Below, in pieces: positions 1-5,159 of a stretch of DNA of 5,159 nt. Origin of the DNA: Verrucomicrobiales bacterium (lineage in GTDB: Bacteria > Verrucomicrobiota > Verrucomicrobiia > Limisphaerales > UBA11320); assembly GCA_003452185.1 (NCBI GenBank), contig DMJJ01000008.1, positions 1 to 5,159 of the forward strand, written 5' to 3'. The translations under genes and the position numbers were made by a program. Position 1 is the stretch's first letter. Each line of letters opens with the position of its first letter. The notes beneath the pieces were generated by a model. That model was not told where the DNA came from. It saw only the letters and a list, made by a program, of their open reading frames with translations, and ran no database searches.

Positions 1-16
1 TCCATGTGCGTAGTCG

Positions 17-35
17 GCCTAACAGTTGATTAAGC
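17..35 (-). other. attI: Putative integron recombination site (attI or attI/cassette junction)
   Basis: Read on the minus strand, this is GCTTAATCAACTGTTAGGC. The last seven bases are a perfect GTTRRRY core, the crossover motif of integron attachment sites, and GCTTAA plus a 6-base spacer resembles the L'/R' half of known attC sites. It lies upstream of and divergent from intI, where attI is expected. On the minus strand I found no matching RYYYAAC partner between here and intI, so it does not look like a whole attC; attI, or attI already joined to a first cassette, fits better. The orientation puts cassettes to the left, outside the window. attI sequences vary widely between integrons, so this rests on motif and position only. 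Confidence 0.5.
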
Positions 36-60
36 TGCAGAGAGGGGGTTTTTCTAGCTC

Positions 61-150
61 CCTAAAACCTGCAAATTTGCTGTCTAACACACGAAAACCT
101 GCAACCGCGCTGCCTAACACGCGAAAGCCTGCAATTGTGCTGTCGAACAC
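61..150 (-). repeat. Three 30-bp tandem direct repeats with integrase core-like motifs
   Basis: Three contiguous 30-bp units occupy 61-90, 91-120 and 121-150. On the plus strand each shares cctgcaa, then four variable bases, then gctg and a nearly constant ending of the form YcKaacac. On the minus strand this gives GTTAGAC (unit 61-90) and GTTAGGC (unit 91-120), both matching GTTRRRY; the unit nearest intI has GTTCGAC, which breaks the consensus. The variable middle of the leftmost unit forms the palindrome GCAAATTTGC (71-80). The first ten bases of a degenerate fourth unit may lie at 51-60. The array sits between intI and the putative attI core. Integrase accessory binding sites are one possible role, by analogy with the direct repeats of attI1. 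The units also encode a 10-residue repeat on the minus strand. The stretch is visibly AT-richer than its surroundings. Confidence 0.9.
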
Positions 151-197
151 ACTAATGGCCGCACTCGGGGGGATGGGGCGCTGTCGGGATGCAACTC

Positions 198-222
198 GGG
201 CTTGCCTCCGCGGCAAGGCCCA
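198..222 (+). promoter_or_regulatory. Stable hairpin in the intI leader
   Basis: CTTGCC (201-206) and GGCAAG (212-217) form a perfect 6-bp stem around the loop TCCGC. GGGC (198-201) and GCCC (219-222) can extend it if the G at 218 is bulged. It ends 15 nt before the intI ATG, so it would lie in the intI mRNA leader, or in folded single-stranded DNA next to attI. The pairing is direct observation; any effect on translation, transcription or recombination is inference. It also covers the in-frame TTG at 202, making that a poor start codon. Confidence 0.45.
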
Positions 223-237
223 CGCATCGTCATCGGC

Positions 238-1281
238 ATGGAGGAGTTTCATCGTTCGCCTGACAGAAGAGCCACGCCCAGACGGCCAGTTCCCATCCTG
301 GAAAAGTTCATCCCGAACCGCACGCTCAAACTCATGGACCAGTGCCGTGAGGTGTTCCGCTTCTACCACTACGCTCTCCGAACCGAGGAGGCCTATTCAG
401 ACTGGATCCGACGGTTCATCCACTTCCATCAAAAACGGCATCCAAAGGATCTGGGGGCCCGGGAGGTTGCAGCCTTCCTCTCCCACCTGGCCAGCGACCT
501 CAAGGTGGCCCCAGCCACCCAGGCCCAGGCTCTGAACGCCCTCGTCTTCCTCTATCGAGATGTCCTGATCCAACCGCTCGGCCCACTCGGGGAGTGGGGA
601 CGCCAGTCGAGACCGAAGCATCTCCCGACGGTCCTGACGCGGGAGCAGGTCCTCAAGCTGCTGGCATGCGCCCCGCCGCCGCACCAACTCCCCCTCCGAA
701 TGCTCTACGGCACGGGGATGCGTCTGTTGGAGGGACTCAGGCTTCGCATCCAGGACGTCACCGCCGAGCGCGGGCAGATCGTGATCCGCAACGCCAAGGG
801 GTTCAAGGATCGGGTCACGATGTTCCCCGAATCGATCGAGGCCCCGCTAAAGGAACATCTCGTGAGGGTCCGCGAACTCTACCAGCGCGATCGTGAAGCC
901 GGGGTGGCCGGGGTCCATCTCCCGTATGCGCTGGAGCGCAAATACCCTGCGGCGGCCACCGACTGGGGCTGGCAATGGGTGTTTCCGGCGGCGACCCTCT
1001 CGACGGATCCCCGGACCGGGATCCGCCGTCGCCACCACCTCCACGAAACCCTGCTGCAGCGGGCGGTGAAGCTGGCGGTTCGTGCGGCAGGATTCACAGA
1101 ACGGGTCAGCTGCCACACCCTCCGCCATAGTTTCGCCACGCACCTTCTCGAGGCGGGCTATGACATCCGGACGATCCAACAACTGCTGGGCCACAAGGAT
1201 GTGGCGACCACCATGATCTACACCCATGTCATGAGCAAACCGGGTGTGGGGGTTCGCAGCCCACTGGATGGGGGTCGTTGA
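238..1281 (+). CDS. intI: Integron integrase (IntI), tyrosine recombinase
   Basis: Site-specific tyrosine recombinase that inserts and excises gene cassettes by joining attI and folded attC sites. The 347-residue product has the N-terminal SAM-like core-binding domain (about 31-115; YALRTEEAYSDWIRRF at 45-60) and the catalytic domain (about 130-335). Catalytic residues are visible: Arg162 (GTGMRLLEGLRLR), Lys187 (NAKGFKDR), His293 and Arg296 (HTLRHSFATHLLEAG), His319 (LLGHKD) and Tyr328 (TTMIYTHV). The segment ALERKYPAAATDWGWQWVFP (231-250) is the extra patch that separates IntI from XerC/D, and the GVRSPLD end is typical, so the gene looks intact. The start is uncertain: ATG 238 is chosen, TTG 202 lies in a hairpin, and ATG 334 would remove about 30 residues that precede the usual KLLDQ-like start. 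None has a clear Shine-Dalgarno sequence. I could not identify a LexA box or promoter. Confidence 0.96.
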   Translation: MEEFHRSPDRRATPRRPVPILEKFIPNRTLKLMDQCREVFRFYHYALRTEEAYSDWIRRFIHFHQKRHPKDLGAREVAAFLSHLASDLKVAPATQAQALNALVFLYRDVLIQPLGPLGEWGRQSRPKHLPTVLTREQVLKLLACAPPPHQLPLRMLYGTGMRLLEGLRLRIQDVTAERGQIVIRNAKGFKDRVTMFPESIEAPLKEHLVRVRELYQRDREAGVAGVHLPYALERKYPAAATDWGWQWVFPAATLSTDPRTGIRRRHHLHETLLQRAVKLAVRAAGFTERVSCHTLRHSFATHLLEAGYDIRTIQQLLGHKDVATTMIYTHVMSKPGVGVRSPLDGGR

Positions 1282-1312
1282 CGCCCCCGGCGGATGTTCG
1301 AGTGGGGGCGTC
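1280..1312 (+). terminator. GC-rich hairpin at the intI 3' end, possible terminator
   Basis: GACGCCCCC (1280-1288) and GGGGGCGTC (1304-1312) are perfect 9-bp inverted complements around a 15-nt loop. The left arm begins within the intI TGA stop codon. The position fits a transcription terminator or 3'-end stabilising structure for intI. No T-run follows (the next bases are cgcgaggc), so it is not a canonical intrinsic terminator. Confidence 0.45.
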
Positions 1313-1876
1313 CGCGAGGCCGTGGAGTCTGGGGATGCTGCCGCACTTGGCCGTCAGCGAAGCTGCGACCTGCCTCCCATCCGCCTGATTGTGACCCGGG
1401 ACCTCACCGGGGTCCGTGACAGCCTGACTGCCGGAGGGTCTTGTGGAGGAGGGAGGCACCCGGCTGAATCAGAGGAGGGGAAGAGGCGGCGGCGCCCGCA
1501 AACTCCAACGACCCGCCGTTCACTCCTTCACCGGTCTCCACAGCCTTGGATCGAACCTGACCTAACCTCGCTCGCCTTCACTGGATCCCCGAGCGGCCCA
1601 CATCCTCAAACCACCAACCGCTTGAACTGCCGATACCACGGTGGTTTGCGTTGTGGACGTCTCCAGTAATGGATACGCCGGAAGGGAAGGTTTGTCGAGG
1701 AGGGAAATGGGTGTCGAAGAAGGGGGGGGAGCGATTGCACGCGGGCGGGGCAGAAGTAGGGGAACTACGGGCGCGTCAGATGGATGACCGCTTCCGATCC
1801 GAGAGCCCTCCTGCCGCAACGTTCACGCAGACTGGTCGGATGGGGTCTCGTTACCTCGCCTCTACCGGACGGGCTG
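1313..1876. other. Non-coding interval between convergent intI and nitrate reductase genes
   Basis: No gene is supported here. Open frames of roughly 75-140 codons exist on both strands, but their translations are low-complexity, Pro/Arg/Ser/Gly-rich, match no family I recognise, and lack a convincing ribosome binding site. A single RYYYAAC-like ACCTAAC occurs at 1560-1566 without a GTTRRRY partner downstream, so no attC site is claimed. The interval contains a 9-bp inverted repeat (1607-1648) and a run of eight G (1722-1729). I could not find a clear terminator for the minus-strand operon near 1877. It could be decayed coding sequence too worn to recognise. Confidence 0.6.
1607..1648. repeat. 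9-bp perfect inverted repeat with 24-nt spacer
   Basis: CAAACCACC (1607-1615) is repeated inverted as GGTGGTTTG (1640-1648). It lies about 230 bases downstream of the nitrate reductase stop and 330 downstream of the intI stop. It could be a weak transcript-end structure or a protein-binding site; no T-run adjoins either arm. A repeat of this size could also arise by chance. Confidence 0.4.
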
Positions 1877-4108
1877 CTAACGGGCGATGGCTTCCACCCG
1901 GACGGCGCAATGTTTGTAGCTTGGCTGCCGGGAATGGGGGTCGAACCCGGGATGGGTGAGCTGGTTGACCTCGGGGTAGTGCATGGGCAGGAAGACCTGT
2001 CCGGGCTGAACCACTGAGGTCACGAGGGCGGTGGCAACGAGGCTTCCACGGCGGGAGCTGACCTGCACCTGGGTGTTGGGCCCGACCCCAAGGGTCCGGG
2101 CGTCCGCGGGGCTGATCTCGAGGTAGCACTCGGTGGGCGCCAGGCCCCGGAGGATGGAGCTCTTGTTGGTGCGGGATCCGGTATGCCACTGGGCGGAGGT
2201 GCCGCGTCCGGTCAGGAGGACAAGCGGGAACTCCGCATCCGGCGGCTCCGGAACGGACCGCGGGGGATCGAACAGCAGCCGCGCCCGGCCGTCGGCATGG
2301 TAGAAGGTCCCATCTGCAAACAGCCGCCGGTGCGTTCTCGCGTCCGCCTCCGCTCCGGGCGCGACCAGGGGGGAGCCCTCGGGAAGCGGCCACTGGATCC
2401 CCCCCCATTCCTCGATCATCCGGTAGTCCCGGATCCCGCTGATATCGCACGGCCGCCCGCGTGAAAGCTCCTTGAGCACCTGGAACGCGGCCTCCGGGGA
2501 TTGCCAGCGACGGAACATTCCGCCGCAGCCCCAGCTCTCGGCAACGAGCCGGAAGATGTGAAAGTCGGCCAGCGCGAGCCCCGGCGCGCGGGAGACCTTC
2601 TTCACCAGCCCGAGCCGGCGTTCCGAGTTGATGAGGGTCCCTTCCTTTTCACCCCAGCCCGCGCCCGGCAGGTAGAGATGCGCCCGGCGGGCGGTTTCCG
2701 TGGTGGGGTAGAGGTCCTGGACCACCAGGAAGTCGAGCTTGCCGAGAAGCCGGTTGAACCCGCCCTGGTGCACCCAGGAGTGGGAGCTGTTGGTGGCGAT
2801 GACCCAGAGGCCCTTGATGGTTCCCGCGTCAATCCCGTCGATGATCTGGTCGTAGGACCAGCTCGGCTCCGAGGGAATCCGCTCCGCCGGCACCCCGAGC
2901 ACGCCGGCCACCCGGGCCCGGTGGTCGGGATTTGAGAAGTCGTGTCCCCCGAGCAGGCTGGTCACGTTGGCGTACAGGCGGGACCCCATGGCGTTGCACT
3001 GCCCGGTGATGCTGTTCGCCCCGGTGCCGGGCCGTCCGATGTTCCCGGTGATGAGGGCCAGGTTGATGATGGCCTGGGCGGTGCGGGTCGCCTCGTGGCT
3101 CTGGTTGACCCCCATCGTCCACCAGAAGGAGACCCGCCGGCCCCGATGGATGGCCGTGGCAAAGTCGAGCAGGGCCTCACGCGTCAGCCCGGTGGCCGCG
3201 CTGACGCACTCCGGGGTGAAGGGCTCGACGAACCGCGACAGCTCCTCGAACCCGGTCGTGCTCCTGGCGATGAACCCGGGGTCGATCCAGCCATTCCTGA
3301 TCAGGAGATGGGCCAGCCCGTAGAGCAGCACGAGGTCGCTCTTGGGAAGGATCGCGTGATGGCGCGTGGCGGCCATGGCGGTCTCGGTCTTCCTCGGGTC
3401 GACGACGATGATCTCGGGCTGGTGGGGGTTTCTCTGCACCCGCTGCCAGAGGATGGGATGGGCGATGCAGGGGTTGGCCCCGATGAAGACGAGCACGTCG
3501 CTCTCCTCGAAATCGGTGTAGGTGAAGGGCGGGGCATCGAAGCCGAACGACTGCTTGTAGGCGACGTGCGCGGTCGCCATGCACTGGCGGGTGTTGCTGT
3601 CGCAGTGGAGCCCGCCCATGCCGAACTTGAAGAGGCTTCCGAGCAACGCCATTTCCTCCGTGCAGATCTGGCCTGTGCTCAGGAACGCGATGCTGTGGGG
3701 CCCGTGGGCGGCCTGAATCCCCTTCATCCGGGTGGTGAACTCGCGGAGCGCCTCCTCCCACCCCACGGGACGGGGGAGGCCCCCGGGGCCGCGAAGGAGC
3801 GGGGTGGTCCCGCGGTCCGGGGCAGCCAGGGGGGTGAGGGCCTCCCACCCCTTGGGGCAGGCCATCCCGAGGTTCACGGGGTAGAGGGTGTCCGCCGTCA
3901 GGTTGACCGCCTCCCCCTGCTTCAGGTGGACCTTGAGCCCGCATCCCGTGGAGCAGAATCCGCACACGAGGGTGGTCGTGGCATCGGGGGCGAGTCGTGC
4001 GGGAACCTGCCCAAGCCCGAAGTCCCCGGGCCGGAGGACGAGCTCCTGGGTGAGGGGCCCGGTCCACTCCCGCAGCGGGGTGTTGGAGCCCGGGGCGCCG
4101 GGGCTCAT
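1877..4108 (-). CDS. nasA: Molybdopterin nitrate reductase catalytic subunit (NasA/NarB type)
   Basis: Predicted to reduce nitrate to nitrite at a bis-MGD molybdenum centre, probably as the first step of nitrate assimilation. The 743-residue protein has the N-terminal [4Fe-4S] motif Cys49-x2-Cys52-x3-Cys56-x27-Cys84 (CGFCSTGCG...ACPKG), the molybdopterin oxidoreductase core (about 99-545), and the dinucleotide-binding C-terminal domain (about 625-740; GRGTSAQWHTGSRT at 634-647). Cys176 in SNTRQCMATA is the expected Mo ligand; Cys-Met here is nitrate reductase-like, whereas formate dehydrogenases have Cys/Sec-His. TMGVNQSHEA (331-340) and GANSITGQCNAMGSRL (363-378) also fit the Nas family. There is no twin-arginine signal, so it should be cytoplasmic, and no C-terminal [2Fe-2S] BFD domain. 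The ATG overlaps the stop of the upstream anchor gene (ATGA), with an AAAGGGGG ribosome binding site (4120-4113) four bases before it, implying translational coupling. The frame is open further upstream but without a comparable start. Substrate is inferred from family resemblance. Confidence 0.9.
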   Translation of the reverse strand: MSPGAPGSNTPLREWTGPLTQELVLRPGDFGLGQVPARLAPDATTTLVCGFCSTGCGLKVHLKQGEAVNLTADTLYPVNLGMACPKGWEALTPLAAPDRGTTPLLRGPGGLPRPVGWEEALREFTTRMKGIQAAHGPHSIAFLSTGQICTEEMALLGSLFKFGMGGLHCDSNTRQCMATAHVAYKQSFGFDAPPFTYTDFEESDVLVFIGANPCIAHPILWQRVQRNPHQPEIIVVDPRKTETAMAATRHHAILPKSDLVLLYGLAHLLIRNGWIDPGFIARSTTGFEELSRFVEPFTPECVSAATGLTREALLDFATAIHRGRRVSFWWTMGVNQSHEATRTAQAIINLALITGNIGRPGTGANSITGQCNAMGSRLYANVTSLLGGHDFSNPDHRARVAGVLGVPAERIPSEPSWSYDQIIDGIDAGTIKGLWVIATNSSHSWVHQGGFNRLLGKLDFLVVQDLYPTTETARRAHLYLPGAGWGEKEGTLINSERRLGLVKKVSRAPGLALADFHIFRLVAESWGCGGMFRRWQSPEAAFQVLKELSRGRPCDISGIRDYRMIEEWGGIQWPLPEGSPLVAPGAEADARTHRRLFADGTFYHADGRARLLFDPPRSVPEPPDAEFPLVLLTGRGTSAQWHTGSRTNKSSILRGLAPTECYLEISPADARTLGVGPNTQVQVSSRRGSLVATALVTSVVQPGQVFLPMHYPEVNQLTHPGFDPHSRQPSYKHCAVRVEAIAR

Positions 4109-4965
4109 GTCGCCCCCTTTCCGGGCATCCCGTTGACCCCCGCCGCGACGAAGAAGAGGTGGCGCTCCAGGCCTTCGGCGGCGAGACAGAGGGTCGCTCC
4201 GATGGCAGCCACCCAGGAGGGGGCCACGCCGTCGGGTGCGGAGGCGACGAGGGGAAGGAGCGCCAGGGCAAGGGCGCCGGCGAGGCCGGAGGCGACGCGG
4301 AGGCGGGAGAGGAGCCCGAGGGGGCCTGCCAGGAGGCGGGCGGTTTTGTTGAGGGGGGTACGCCGCGAGGAATCGTCGTCGACCCAGTGTCGCAGGAGAC
4401 GTTGCTCGATCCCGAGCTTCGTGAGGGTGAGGAGAAGCACCGCCAGGCCGGCCCAGGGGGAGGAGGGGTCGCTGGCGAAGGGCGACCGCGACACGCAGAC
4501 ACCGGCGGCGGTGCCGAGGAGCAGGGTGGTTCCCAGGAACCGTCCAAGGCATTGCCCCGCGGACCAGGAGGCCCGTCGCGTGTCGACATACAGCATGGCG
4601 GAGCATCCCACGGCAAGGAGTCCGGTGATGGCGGCGGCGAGCGTCGCAGGGCCCGGTCCGGACCCGGCCGGCCGGCGCGCTGCGTCCACTGCGCCGAGGG
4701 TGGCCAGCGGGAGGAAGAGGCCGAAGAGAAGGACTTCGCGGCTGAACCACGAGGTGCGCCATCCGAGGAACGCGCGCCATGCCTTGAGCGGCCGGCCAAG
4801 ATGCAGGGCGCCGATCCCGAGGGCCCCCGCGACGAGGAGGGCCGCGGAGGGGGCGGCCCACCGGGCCATCGGCGGGTACACCGCGGCGAGGGCCGTGCCG
4901 GCCGCCGCAGACAGCGTGAGCGCCGTCAGCGTCGCCACCGCGCATGCCGTTGCCCGCGTCCTCAT
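4105..4965 (-). CDS. DmsC-like membrane anchor subunit of a molybdoenzyme
   Basis: Integral membrane protein of 286 residues resembling DmsC, the anchor that oxidises menaquinol and passes electrons to a molybdenum reductase. About eight hydrophobic segments are visible (near 8-29, 36-54, 74-92, 106-126, 142-158, 169-187, 224-243 and 249-266), as in DmsC. Family motifs include HLGRPLKAWRAFLGWRTSWF at 55-74 (His55 corresponds to the conserved HLG histidine, which in E. coli DmsC is His65, implicated in quinol binding), MLYVDTRRASW at 124-134 and ERHLFF at 267-272. The start is ATG 4965 with GAGGA (4977-4973) seven bases upstream, inside the end of the usp gene. It follows usp by 2 nt and overlaps the reductase gene by 4 nt, so the three are almost certainly co-transcribed. 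A DmsB-type iron-sulfur subunit, which normally links anchor and catalytic subunits, is absent from the window. Confidence 0.85.
   Translation of the reverse strand: MRTRATACAVATLTALTLSAAAGTALAAVYPPMARWAAPSAALLVAGALGIGALHLGRPLKAWRAFLGWRTSWFSREVLLFGLFLPLATLGAVDAARRPAGSGPGPATLAAAITGLLAVGCSAMLYVDTRRASWSAGQCLGRFLGTTLLLGTAAGVCVSRSPFASDPSSPWAGLAVLLLTLTKLGIEQRLLRHWVDDDSSRRTPLNKTARLLAGPLGLLSRLRVASGLAGALALALLPLVASAPDGVAPSWVAAIGATLCLAAEGLERHLFFVAAGVNGMPGKGAT
4113..4120 (-). promoter_or_regulatory. Ribosome binding site of the nitrate reductase gene
   Basis: AAAGGGGG read on the minus strand, ending four bases before the ATG at 4108 and located within the final codons of the anchor gene. It is the strongest Shine-Dalgarno-like stretch seen near any start in the window and decides the reductase start, which otherwise could lie anywhere in a long open upstream frame. 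Confidence 0.65.
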
Positions 4966-4967
4966 GG

Positions 4968-5159
4968 CTAGATCCTCGCGGCCACGCCGACCAGGTCGGG
5001 AAGGATGAATTCGTGCTCGCGTGGCCGCACGACGAGCACCGGGCAGGGCGCGCTGCGCACGACGTGCTCGGCGACGCTGCCCATGAACACATGGGCGAGG
5101 CCCGTGCGGCCGTGGGTGCCCATGACGATCGCGCTCGCGTGGACGGACGAAGCGTAGTC
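4968..5159 (-). CDS. Universal stress protein (UspA family), C-terminal part
   Basis: The last 63 residues of a UspA-domain protein whose start lies beyond the right edge. The frame contains AIVMGTHGRTG, then LAHVFMGSVAEHVV and SAPCPVLVVR, the classic end of the Usp fold. Spacing matches the ATP-binding signature G-x2-G-x9-G-S/T (GTHG, nine residues, GS), so this is probably a nucleotide-binding Usp. A short tail of about 18 residues (PREHEFILPDLVGVAARI) follows the domain. The TAG stop lies 2 nt before the anchor-gene ATG, and the anchor's ribosome binding site is within the usp coding end, so it belongs to the same operon. Whether it is a single or tandem Usp protein cannot be seen. Its role beside a nitrate reductase is unknown; an energy or redox-status link is only a guess. 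Confidence 0.93.
   Translation of the reverse strand, partial: DYASSVHASAIVMGTHGRTGLAHVFMGSVAEHVVRSAPCPVLVVRPREHEFILPDLVGVAARI

Noticed and set aside
61..150. Small CRISPR array
   Set aside because: The 30-bp units are contiguous without spacers and no cas gene is visible.
202..237. TTG 202 as the intI start codon
   Set aside because: It is buried in the leader hairpin and has no good ribosome binding site; ATG 238 follows in frame. It is not fully excluded.
151..369. Full-length 116-codon minus-strand ORF starting antisense to intI
   Set aside because: The first 44 or so codons overlap the intI coding sequence in antisense and look like shadow sequence; only the repeat-encoded end is worth considering as a short leader peptide.
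1560..1566. ACCTAAC as the R'' end of an attC site downstream of intI
   Set aside because: No GTTRRRY partner or attC-like fold follows before the reductase gene, and the normal array side is the other end of intI.
1930..1955. tRNA T-arm-like sequence on the minus strand (CCCGGGTTCGACCCCC)
   Set aside because: It lies inside the reductase coding sequence (residues THPGFDPH) and no tRNA acceptor, D-arm or anticodon arm can be assembled around it.
1877..4108. Formate dehydrogenase alpha subunit as an alternative identity
   Set aside because: The Mo-ligand region reads Cys-Met rather than Cys/Sec-His, and the TMGVNQSHEA and SITGQCNAMGSRL segments match nitrate reductases better.
2942..5008. 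Long plus-strand open frame of 688 codons opposite the operon
   Set aside because: It is a GC-rich shadow frame: low-complexity Gly/Arg/Glu-rich translation without any domain, antisense to well-supported genes.
4109..5092. Upstream extension of the reductase frame on the minus strand, giving a protein of over 1000 residues
   Set aside because: The added translation is Pro/Arg-rich antisense-like noise in the wrong frame across the DmsC-like and usp genes; the overlapping ATG with a strong ribosome binding site fits the family's N-terminus.

Overview
The window joins two unrelated blocks: a chromosomal-type integron platform on the left (about 1-1312) and a tightly packed nitrate reductase operon on the right (1877-5159, minus strand). 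About 560 bases of apparently non-coding DNA separate them. The DNA is strongly GC-rich except for an AT-richer stretch at about 20-160. The host looks like a free-living, GC-rich bacterium. The reductase with its DmsC-type partner and the integrase sequence feel closest to Verrucomicrobiota/Planctomycetota-type genomes, but that is recollection-based inference, not a demonstrated placement.

Left block. A complete integron integrase gene (intI, plus strand, 238-1281) carries all the tyrosine recombinase catalytic residues and the extra IntI-specific patch. Upstream of it, reading leftward on the minus strand, lie three exact-length 30-bp tandem repeats (61-150), two of which contain a GTTRRRY core. 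Next comes a GTTAGGC core preceded by GCTTAA (17-35), which looks like an attI site or attI/cassette junction. This is the normal divergent layout, so any cassette array should lie beyond the left edge. The 30-bp repeats also stay open as a 10-residue peptide repeat on the minus strand, and the stop codon of that frame falls inside the GTTAGGC core. A stable hairpin sits just upstream of the intI ATG and another overlaps its stop codon.

Middle. 1313-1876 holds no gene I can support. It contains one 9-bp perfect inverted repeat and a G8 run.

Right block. In order of transcription (right to left): the C-terminal part of a universal stress protein (UspA family), a DmsC-like membrane anchor that begins 2 nt after the usp stop, and a 743-residue molybdopterin nitrate reductase catalytic subunit (NasA/NarB type) that overlaps the anchor gene by 4 nt (ATGA). 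The reductase has one [4Fe-4S] cysteine motif and a molybdenum-ligand cysteine, and no export signal. The simplest reading is a cytoplasmic, probably assimilatory nitrate reductase that may draw electrons from the quinol pool through the DmsC-like subunit. The ferredoxin-like linker subunit that would normally join them is not in the window and may be encoded beyond the right edge. The integron and the operon are convergent.
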